NCBI GenBank assembly: GCA_023430045.1 | Contig: JAEZCF010000105.1 | Location: 1-36,638 of the forward strand | Length of the DNA stretch: 36,638 nucleotides | Direction of reading: 5' to 3' | From: Pseudomonadota bacterium | GTDB lineage: Bacteria; Pseudomonadota; Gammaproteobacteria; Xanthomonadales; Xanthomonadaceae | Shown: piece by piece, positions 1 through 7,641 of the stretch | Numbering within the stretch: position 1 is the stretch's first letter | Layout of the letters: the number at the start of each line of letters is the position of its first letter | Translations under genes and position numbers: made by a program | Notes under the pieces: model-generated | What the model saw: the letters and a program-made list of their open reading frames with translations, nothing else | What the model was told of the DNA's origin: nothing | The model's database searches: none

Positions 1-464
1 CCGATGGGGGCTCCGGCGACGTGTATGCGCGGCGCACTACCGGAAGCGTCCACGCGACGGTTGGCTCGGGCGACCTGATGGTCGACGGCGCCGGCAGCCT
101 GGACCTGCTTTCGGTCGGTTCCGGCGAAGCCAAGGCCAGCAACATACGCGGCGACGTCCACGTCGGCAGCGTCGGTTCGGGTGACGTCGAACTGCGCGAT
201 ATCGATGGCAACCTGCGCATCGACACCGTCGGCTCGGGCGATACCGAAGCGCGCCAGGTACGCGGCAACGTGGAGATCGGTGTGGTCGGCTCCGGCGATA
301 CCGAACTGCGTGACGTAGGTGGCAGCGTGCGCGTGCGCAGCCACGGCTCGGGCGACATCAAGGCCGAAGGCGTGGGCGGTGCGCTGACCGTAGAGCGCAG
401 CGGCAGCGGCGACGTGCGCCATCGCGACGTGCGCGGAACCATCACCCTGCCGCGCGGCAAGTAA
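1..464 (+). CDS. GSGD-repeat protein, DUF4097-like (5' end outside window)
   Basis: The 5' end lies outside the window. The reading frame is already open at base 3 and reads GSGD there, so the GTG at 21 is not the real start. The visible part has seven GSGD/GSGE motifs spaced 18-19 residues apart, each followed by a V-x-G turn and short alternating hydrophobic strands. This periodicity fits a beta-solenoid with one coil per repeat, as in DUF4097 or 'putative auto-transporter adhesin head GIN' proteins. The protein ends in a short basic tail (LPRGK). No enzyme motif is visible. Family members are usually exported, but the signal peptide would lie upstream and cannot be seen. The next gene starts 26 bases downstream on the same strand, so they may be co-transcribed. 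Function is unknown; I am confident of the repeat architecture and moderately confident of the family. Confidence 0.8.
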   Translation, partial: DGGSGDVYARRTTGSVHATVGSGDLMVDGAGSLDLLSVGSGEAKASNIRGDVHVGSVGSGDVELRDIDGNLRIDTVGSGDTEARQVRGNVEIGVVGSGDTELRDVGGSVRVRSHGSGDIKAEGVGGALTVERSGSGDVRHRDVRGTITLPRGK

Positions 465-490
465 TTCCCTTTCCGTAGAGGAAACATGCC

Positions 491-1066
491 ATGAAGACCT
501 GGATTGTCCTGCCGGCGCTGCTGCTGGCCCTGCCACTGGCCGCCTGCGTGGAGCGCGGCACCGACGCTGCGGATGCAGCCACCGATTCCACCCGCTCCAT
601 CGGTCGCACGGTGCAGGAGGCGACCAACAAGGCCCGCAGGGAGATGACCGAGCGCAACTTCAAGCTGTCCGCCGATGGCGTCCCGCGTGCGGAGATCACG
701 CCGCAGGGCCAGTTGCTGGTGGACGGCCGGGAAGTGGACATGACGCCCGCACAACGCACCCAGTTGCTTGATTACCGCCATCAGGTGGAAGCGATCGCGC
801 TGGCCGGCATGGATGTGGGCGTGGCCGGCGCGAACCTTGGCGTGAAAGCCGCCGGCGAGGCATTGAAGGGCGTTTTCTCCGGCAATACCGATGGCATCGA
901 GGCGAACATCAACGCCGAAGCGGACAAGCTCAAGGCGCAGGCCAACCGGATCTGCGACAGGCTGCCGGCGCTGATGGCGGCACAGCAGACGCTGGCGGCA
1001 TCGCTGCCGGCGTTCGCGCCATACGCCACGATGGACCAGAACGACATCGACGACTGCGGCGAATGA
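491..1066 (+). CDS. Lipoprotein, YggN/DUF2884-like
   Basis: A 191-residue predicted lipoprotein. The N-terminus is a short signal peptide ending in a lipobox (LPLAAC), so Cys19 would be lipidated and the protein anchored in the envelope. The mature part has a T/A/D-rich linker, then a segment ITPQGQLLVDGREVDMT followed by a helical region beginning LLDYRHQVEAIA and an alanine-rich stretch. This order (short beta segment, 'Q..LLDYR' helix, C-terminal conserved cysteines) resembles the YggN/DUF2884 family of unknown function. Two late cysteines (in RICDR and DDCGE) could form a disulfide. Its ATG follows a GAGGAAA ribosome binding site. The neighbouring gene at 1155 looks like a shorter paralogue. 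The family call is from memory of the motif pattern; the lipoprotein call is directly visible. Confidence 0.8.
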   Translation: MKTWIVLPALLLALPLAACVERGTDAADAATDSTRSIGRTVQEATNKARREMTERNFKLSADGVPRAEITPQGQLLVDGREVDMTPAQRTQLLDYRHQVEAIALAGMDVGVAGANLGVKAAGEALKGVFSGNTDGIEANINAEADKLKAQANRICDRLPALMAAQQTLAASLPAFAPYATMDQNDIDDCGE

Positions 1067-1154
1067 GCGCACCCGGCCGTCGCTGGCGCCCGCCAGCACG
1101 GCCGCGGATTACACTAATGGGCTTCCTCCTCTCCGGACCGCCGTGGAGACGCCC

Positions 1155-1580
1155 ATGAAAAAGCGCTTTGTGCTGCTGGCCGCCCTGCTCTGCCTGGGCC
1201 TGGTCGGCTGCGACCAGGAATACAGGAATCACCGTGCCGAACGCAGCAAGCCGAAGGTGACCGTCAGCGATGGCATGGTCACCGTGCGTCGCGCGCCGGC
1301 GCCCAACATCATCATCCTGCCCGACGGGCACATGAAGGTGGATGAGATCGAGATTCCGCTGCGCGCGGACCAGCAGCAGGTGCTGTTGCAGATGTTTGGC
1401 CAGCTGCAGGTGCTGCGCCAGAACACGCTGGTAGACGCCCCGGCCGACCCGGACCGCAAGCCGGTCAGGATCACGCCGCCGGCAGGCATGGAGCCGATTC
1501 CAGCCGACCTGCCGGCGCTGATCCCGGAGTTCAAGGATTACACCGAAAGTTTCGGCAACCTGCAGGCGGACCGCCGCTAG
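1155..1580 (+). CDS. Small lipoprotein, likely paralogue of the preceding gene
   Basis: A 141-residue predicted lipoprotein with signal peptide MKKRFVLLAALLCLGLVGC; the lipobox is LVGC. I chose the ATG at 1155 because a GGAG ribosome binding site lies 6 bases before it; the GTG at 1143 would place that site inside the gene and add four residues before the signal peptide. The segment IILPDGHMKVDEIEIPLRADQ, followed by a helix QVLLQMFGQLQVLRQ, parallels ITPQGQLLVDGREVDMTPAQ and the following QLLDYRHQVEAIA helix of the upstream gene. This suggests an ancient tandem duplication, although the long C-terminal region of the upstream protein is missing here. Function unknown. The 88-base gap from the upstream gene is compatible with either an operon or a separate promoter. 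Confidence 0.8.
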   Translation: MKKRFVLLAALLCLGLVGCDQEYRNHRAERSKPKVTVSDGMVTVRRAPAPNIIILPDGHMKVDEIEIPLRADQQQVLLQMFGQLQVLRQNTLVDAPADPDRKPVRITPPAGMEPIPADLPALIPEFKDYTESFGNLQADRR

Positions 1581-1617
1581 CGCCGCCGCGGCTGTCCGCG
1601 CTGCGTAGGAGGGCTCC

Positions 1618-1791
1618 AGCCGATCATGGATCGGCTCTACCGCATGGCCTGTGGCCCGGCTCTACCGAATCGCCTGTGGATCGGCTCTACCGCGTGGCCT
1701 GTGGATCGGCTCTACCGCATCGCGTGCGGATCGGCTCCGCCGCGTCGCGTTTGGGTCGGCTATGTGGGACGGCTCTACCGCGTGGCCGGTG
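1618..1791 (-). repeat. Tandem array of degenerate SMAG-type units, 25-bp period
   Basis: A complete hairpin (arms AGCCGATC/GATCGGCT, 1618-1636, followed by CTAC, the GTAG head read on the minus strand) is followed by units of 25 bp, each a 'gatcggctctaccgcgtgg' core plus a short tail. Unit starts are 1629, 1654, 1679, 1704 and 1729, then a truncated 13-bp unit at 1754 and a last full one at 1767. Only the first unit has both hairpin arms; the others keep one arm and the head. The array lies between the lipoprotein gene and the end of purB, and divergence increases towards 1760. 25 is not a multiple of 3, so it does not encode a repeated peptide. Confidence 0.85.
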
Positions 1792-1796
1792 GCCTG

Positions 1797-1820
1797 GTAG
1801 AGCCGACCCATGGTCGGCTG
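1797..1820 (+). repeat. SMAG (GTAG-headed REP) element
   Basis: Canonical copy: GTAG head, then AGCCGACC, loop CAT and GGTCGGCT arms. It sits directly after the degenerate array and 15 bases from the purB stop codon, in the opposite orientation to the array. It could act as a transcript-end hairpin for purB. Confidence 0.85.
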
Positions 1821-1834
1821 GCGTTACCGCCGGC

Positions 1835-3202
1835 TCATGCGTCCCTTGCGAGGTCCGCTGCCAGGCCGACATAGCCACCCGGGGTCAGTTCGCGCAGGCG
1901 CGCCCTGGCCTCTTCCGGCAGTTCGAGCGTTTCCACGAACGCACGCATCGAATCAGCAGTGATGCCCTGGCCGCGGGTAAGCGCCTTGAGCTGTTCGTAC
2001 GGATTCGGCAGGCCATGCCGGCGCATCACCGTCTGCACCGCTTCGGCCAGCACTTCCCACGCGGCGTCCAGGTCCGCATCCAGGCGCTGCGGATTCACCT
2101 CAAGCTTGCCCAGGCCCTTGGCCAGCGAATCCAGCGCCACCTGGGTATGGCCGAACGCCGTACCCAGCGCACGCAGCACCGTGGAATCGGTGAGGTCGCG
2201 CTGCCAGCGGCTGATCGGCAGCTTGGCGCTGAAGTGCTCGAACAGCGCGTTGGCGATGCCGAAATTGCCCTCGGCGTTCTCGAAATCGATGGGGTTGACC
2301 TTGTGCGGCATGGTCGATGATCCGACCTCGCCTTCCTTCAGGCGCTGCTTGAAGTAACCCAGCGACACGTAGCCCCAGATGTCGCGCGCCAGGTCGATCA
2401 GGATGGTGTTGGCGCGGCGCGCGGCATCGCCGATCTCTGCGATGTTGTCGTGCGGCTCGATCTGCGTGGTGTAGGGATTGAACACCAGCCCCAGGCCTTC
2501 GACGAAACGCTGGGCGAAGGCCGGCCAGTCGATGTCCGGATAGCTGACCACATGGGCGTTGTAGTTGCCCACCGCACCGTTGATCTTGCCGGTCAGCTCC
2601 ACTGCGGCGATCTGCCGGCACTGGCGCTCCAGGCGTGCGACCACGTTGGCCAGTTCCTTGCCCAGGGTGGTCGGCGAGGCCGTCTGGCCATGCGTGCGCG
2701 ACAGCATCGGCTGGCCGGCCTGGGCGTGGGCCAGCGACCGCAGCGAGGACGCAATGCCTTCGAATGCCGGCAGCAGTACGTCGCGACGCGCCTGTTCCAG
2801 CATCAGGCCGTAGCTGAGATTGTTGATGTCCTCGCTGGTGCAGGCGAAATGCACGAACTCCAGCGCCGGTGCCAGTTCGGCATCATCCTTCAGCTGTTCC
2901 TTGATGAAGTATTCAACCGCCTTGACGTCATGGTTGGTGGTGCGCTCGATTTCCTTCACCCGTGCGGCGTTCGCGGGGCTGAAGCCATCGGCCAGCGCAC
3001 GCAGGCGCGTCGTGGCGGCATCGGAAAACGCAGCCAGTTCGGTGATGCCCGGCTCGTTGGACAGCGCCAGCAGCCATTCCACCTCGACCTTGACGCGGGC
3101 CTTGATCAATCCGTATTCGGAAAAGATCGGACGCAGCGCATCGACCTTGCCGGCATAGCGGCCATCGAGCGGGGACAGGGCGAGCAGAGCGGAGTCGGAC
3201 AT
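1835..3202 (-). CDS. purB: Adenylosuccinate lyase
   Basis: A 455-residue cytoplasmic enzyme of purine synthesis. It cleaves SAICAR to AICAR and adenylosuccinate to AMP, releasing fumarate each time. The fumarase/aspartase superfamily signature SSTMPHKVNPIDFENAEGN is at residues 295-313, and the general-acid histidine lies in SRTHGQTASPTTLG (His171). Length matches E. coli PurB (456). The frame is open 11 codons further upstream, but MSDSALLALSPLDGRY is the typical N-terminus, so I start at 3202; no strong ribosome binding site is visible there. It is divergent from fumC, another member of the same superfamily, across a 265-base spacer that must hold both promoters. Fumarate released by PurB is the substrate of FumC. 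Identification is secure. Confidence 0.97.
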   Translation of the reverse strand: MSDSALLALSPLDGRYAGKVDALRPIFSEYGLIKARVKVEVEWLLALSNEPGITELAAFSDAATTRLRALADGFSPANAARVKEIERTTNHDVKAVEYFIKEQLKDDAELAPALEFVHFACTSEDINNLSYGLMLEQARRDVLLPAFEGIASSLRSLAHAQAGQPMLSRTHGQTASPTTLGKELANVVARLERQCRQIAAVELTGKINGAVGNYNAHVVSYPDIDWPAFAQRFVEGLGLVFNPYTTQIEPHDNIAEIGDAARRANTILIDLARDIWGYVSLGYFKQRLKEGEVGSSTMPHKVNPIDFENAEGNFGIANALFEHFSAKLPISRWQRDLTDSTVLRALGTAFGHTQVALDSLAKGLGKLEVNPQRLDADLDAAWEVLAEAVQTVMRRHGLPNPYEQLKALTRGQGITADSMRAFVETLELPEEARARLRELTPGGYVGLAADLARDA

Positions 3203-3467
3203 GTCGGAGGGCAACTGGATGACGGCGGGGGCCACATTCTACGCCGCCCCGGCCGATGGCGGTCGATGCCGCCCCGGACCCCGCACTGCCGGACCCTGCC
3301 CGGCAGCATGTCACCGGAAGCGCCCTGCGCGCCGCCCGCCGACCGGCGCGATCCACGGACTGTAACCCTGCACCTGTTATCGTGATGGCAGCCGCCAGCC
3401 TGGGAAACCTGCCCGATGCCAGCCGCAGTTTCCCGTTCCCACACGATAGACATGCGGAGTTGCACCG

Positions 3468-4874
<1,407 letters not shown>

Positions 4875-4886
4875 GCCTTGCCCGTG

Positions 4887-4910
4887 GTAGAGCCGACCCA
4901 TGGTCGGCTG
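4887..4910 (+). repeat. SMAG element
   Basis: Canonical GTAG head with AGCCGACC / GGTCGGCT arms around a CAT loop, 12 bases after the fumC stop. First of three hairpins between fumC and roxA. Confidence 0.85.
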
Positions 4911-4934
4911 TGTCCAACGCGGCCGGCAATCAAT

Positions 4935-4957
4935 GCAGCCGACCATGGGTCGGCTGC
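4935..4957. repeat. SMAG-type palindrome without GTAG head
   Basis: Nearly perfect palindrome GCAGCCGACC-ATG-GGTCGGCTGC with a 10-bp stem. The stem matches the SMAG core, but GCAG replaces the GTAG head on either strand. Confidence 0.75.
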
Positions 4958-4970
4958 ATGCGAGCGTTCC

Positions 4971-4993
4971 AGCCGGGCAGAGCCCGGCTCTAC
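4971..4993 (-). repeat. SMAG element, inverted
   Basis: Arms AGCCGGGC / GCCCGGCT with loop AGA, then CTAC (GTAG on the minus strand). It faces the copy at 4887, so the pair forms a head-out dimer with the headless palindrome between them. Confidence 0.8.
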
Positions 4994-5115
4994 GCCAGCG
5001 GCGCGGCACCACACAGACTCTGCGAGGCAGGTGCACAACGCCGCCCGAGCGCGGACAATAGGCGCTTCGGCAGCCGAAGGGCCGCCTTCCTGTTCCCGCT
5101 GCAAGGATTCCCCCC

Positions 5116-6549
5116 ATGGCTGCACGCAGATCCGTCTCCTCGACCCGGCCCGTCGCCATCGAAGTCCAGGCCCGCCCGGGCCAGCCGCTGGGCATGGCCC
5201 CGGCCACTTTCCTGCGCGATTACTGGCAGAAGCGACCGCTGCTGATCCGCAATGCGTTCCCCGATTTCCAGACCCCTGTGATGCCCGACGACCTCGCTGG
5301 CCTGGCCTGCGAGGACGGCGTGCTGGCACGCCTGATCGAACATGACCGCAGCACCGATGGCTGGCGCGTGCGCACCGGCCCGTTCGCCGAAGACATCTTT
5401 CCCGCTCTGCCCGAACACGACTGGACCCTGCTGGTACAGGACGTGGACAAGTGGGATCCGGATGTGCGCGCCCTGATCAGCCACTTCGGTTTCCTGCCAC
5501 GCTGGCGCATGGATGATGTGATGATCAGCTTCGCCGCCACCGGCGGTTCGGTCGGTGCCCACGTCGACCAGTACGACGTCTTCCTGCTGCAGGGCCATGG
5601 ACATCGCCGCTGGCAGATCGATGCCAGCGAATCGCTGCGCGGCAAGCGCCCGCCGCTGGACTTCCGCCCCGACGTGGAACTCAAGCTGCTGCGCAAATTC
5701 AAACCCACCCACGACTGGGTGCTTGCGCCGGGCGACATGCTGTACCTGCCGCCGAACGTGCCGCACAACGGCGTGGCCGAAGACCCCTGCCTGACATTCT
5801 CCTTCGGCATGCGCGCCCCGGCGGCGGCCGAACTCATCAGCGATTACCTGGATGCGCTGATCGTCGACGCCGACGAGGCCATCCGTTACCAGGACCCGGA
5901 CCTGAAGCTGCCCGAGGATTCCAACGAGATCGATGTCGCGGCGATGAACCGCGTGGTGACCGCGCTCAATGCCATCCGCATGAACGATCCGGACCGCCTG
6001 GGCGACTGGTTCGGACGCTTCATCACCACCTACCGGGCTGCCGGCGAGGTGATGCCCAGCGGTCCGGCGCCTTCCGGCGACGAGGTGGAACAGGCGCTGG
6101 CGCAGGGCCTGCTGCTGGAGCGCCACCCTTGGGCGCGGCTGGCGTGGCGCCGCGCCACGCGGGGCGCCCGCCTGTACTGCAGCGGGCTCGACCTCAGCGT
6201 ATCGGTCAAGGATGCGCAGCGCATTACCGCGCTGGAACGCCTGGACGCGGCGGCCTGGCGCGGGCTGTCAGCGAAGGGACGCCAGGCGCTGCAGGAACTG
6301 ATGGTGCTCGGCTTCTACCAGCTCACCGATCCGCACGCCGTGGACGACGGCGTCGACGAAGAACCGGACGACGTACGGGATGCCGCCGACGAGGTCGTCG
6401 CCGCCGTGGACACGGTGGATACCAGCCACTTCGGCGATGACGTGCGCGAAGTGAACGTGCATGAGGATGGCATTGAAGTGGTGGTCGGCTTCGACGACCA
6501 CGACGACACCCCGGAAGACGGCGACGACGCCGGCCAGCGACGTCACTGA
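5116..6549 (+). CDS. roxA: 50S ribosomal protein L16 arginine 3-hydroxylase (JmjC/cupin)
   Basis: A 477-residue Fe(II)/2-oxoglutarate oxygenase of the YcfD/RoxA family, which hydroxylates an arginine of ribosomal protein L16. The iron-binding triad is visible: His149 and Asp151 in GAHVDQYDVFLLQG, and His217 in LPPNVPHNGVA. The N-terminal FLRDYWQKRPLLIRNAF and MDDVMISFA segments align with E. coli YcfD. E. coli YcfD is 373 residues; here an acidic extension from about residue 400 to the end (runs such as DEEPDDV, DDHDD, EDGDD) is added after the winged-helix part. The ATG follows an AAGGA ribosome binding site. The downstream acetyltransferase begins two bases after the stop, indicating one transcript. 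It depends on 2-oxoglutarate, the substrate of the SucAB complex encoded just downstream. The family assignment is firm; the role of the tail is unknown. Confidence 0.92.
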   Translation: MAARRSVSSTRPVAIEVQARPGQPLGMAPATFLRDYWQKRPLLIRNAFPDFQTPVMPDDLAGLACEDGVLARLIEHDRSTDGWRVRTGPFAEDIFPALPEHDWTLLVQDVDKWDPDVRALISHFGFLPRWRMDDVMISFAATGGSVGAHVDQYDVFLLQGHGHRRWQIDASESLRGKRPPLDFRPDVELKLLRKFKPTHDWVLAPGDMLYLPPNVPHNGVAEDPCLTFSFGMRAPAAAELISDYLDALIVDADEAIRYQDPDLKLPEDSNEIDVAAMNRVVTALNAIRMNDPDRLGDWFGRFITTYRAAGEVMPSGPAPSGDEVEQALAQGLLLERHPWARLAWRRATRGARLYCSGLDLSVSVKDAQRITALERLDAAAWRGLSAKGRQALQELMVLGFYQLTDPHAVDDGVDEEPDDVRDAADEVVAAVDTVDTSHFGDDVREVNVHEDGIEVVVGFDDHDDTPEDGDDAGQRRH

Positions 6550-6551
6550 GC

Positions 6552-7454
6552 GTGGCGACGTTCGGCGTACAGAGCGTCTCCCACGCCGCCGCGCATGCCG
6601 CCATCCATGGCGTGCGCCAGCAGGTGTTCGTGATCGAACAGGGGGTACCGGCCGAACTGGAGCGCGATGCGCTGGATCCGGCCTGCCACCACGTCCTGGC
6701 CCACGATGTCGACGGGCAGCCGATAGGCACGGGCCGGCTGCTGCCCGATGGGCGGATCGGACGCATGGCGGTGCTGCCCGGCTGGCGCGGCAAGGGCGTC
6801 GGCGAGGCGATGCTGGACGCGCTGGTGAAGGCGGCCACCGCCGGGGGCCTGCATGAGGTGCACCTGCATGCGCAGCTGGCCGCGCGCGATTTCTACGCGC
6901 GGCTGGGCTTCCTGCCCGAAGGCGCGGTATTCGAGGAAGCGGGCATCGCCCACCAGCAGATGCGACGCACGCTGGGCGCGGCCGTGGCCATCGACAGGCA
7001 TCCCGCCGCCGTCGCGGTGACCACCGCGATCATCCATCGTGCCCGCCGCCGGCTCTGGCTGCACAGCCAGCAGCTGGATCCCGGACTGCTCGATGCGCCG
7101 CCGGTGCAGGCCGCCCTGCGCCGCTTCGCCACCCGCCCGCACGACAAGCAGCTGCGGGTGATCGTGCACGATCCGTCCGCCATCCACTCGGCGGGCTCAC
7201 CGCTGCTGGCGCTGCTGCAACGGCTGCCCAGCGTGATCCAGATGCGCGAAGCCAGCGATCCGGCCGACCGCGCGCTGGCCTCGGCCTGTGCGCTGAACGA
7301 TGCCGGCGACTACTACTTTCGTCTGACCGGGCATCGGCTGGATGGCGAAGCGGCCATCGCGCTGCCGTCACGTTCGCAGCCGATCGAGCAGCAATTGCAG
7401 CGCATCTGGGACCGTTCGCGCGATTGCAGCGAACTGCGCGCGCTCGGCATCTGA
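6552..7454 (+). CDS. GNAT acetyltransferase with extra C-terminal domain
   Basis: A 300-residue two-domain protein. Residues 1-145 form a GNAT N-acetyltransferase fold of the ElaA-like type: VRQQVFVIEQGVP near the start, the acetyl-CoA loop in GRMAVLPGWRGKGVGEAML, and LHAQLAARDFYARLGFLPEGAVFEEAGI with the usual tyrosine. From about 150 to 300 there is a separate domain beginning with a helix RRRLWLHSQQLDPGLLD and containing LRVIVHDPSAIHSAGSPLLALLQRLPS, which resembles the DUF7931 or phospholipase-D-like C-terminal domains found in xanthomonad and pseudomonad GNAT proteins; no HKD motif is visible. The GTG start two bases after the roxA stop implies translational coupling. The substrate cannot be told from sequence. 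An association with ribosome or protein modification is only inferred from the neighbour. Confidence 0.85.
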   Translation: MATFGVQSVSHAAAHAAIHGVRQQVFVIEQGVPAELERDALDPACHHVLAHDVDGQPIGTGRLLPDGRIGRMAVLPGWRGKGVGEAMLDALVKAATAGGLHEVHLHAQLAARDFYARLGFLPEGAVFEEAGIAHQQMRRTLGAAVAIDRHPAAVAVTTAIIHRARRRLWLHSQQLDPGLLDAPPVQAALRRFATRPHDKQLRVIVHDPSAIHSAGSPLLALLQRLPSVIQMREASDPADRALASACALNDAGDYYFRLTGHRLDGEAAIALPSRSQPIEQQLQRIWDRSRDCSELRALGI

Positions 7455-7641
7455 AGGCGGTCGAACCCGGCAACCTGTCCGGCAGCGACACGGGGGTCCC
7501 GGAAATGACCGGCGCGGTGCCCCTTCGAAGGCGGATAGGGGTACAATTCGAGTGTTTGAACGCGCCCGTGCATGGCTATTCATCCAGCCTGCCGGGTACT
7601 TCCAGAGCCCTACCCCACAAGCGAAAAAAACACTCTCCATC

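Noticed and set aside
1626..1874. 82-codon frame made of repeated peptide units (DRLYR..)
   Set aside because: It is translated from the 25-bp repeats; the period is not a multiple of 3, there is no start signal and it runs into purB antisense.
7342..7641. N-terminal extension of sucA by 100 codons
   Set aside because: It overlaps the GNAT gene in another frame, and the conserved sucA N-terminus begins at 7642.
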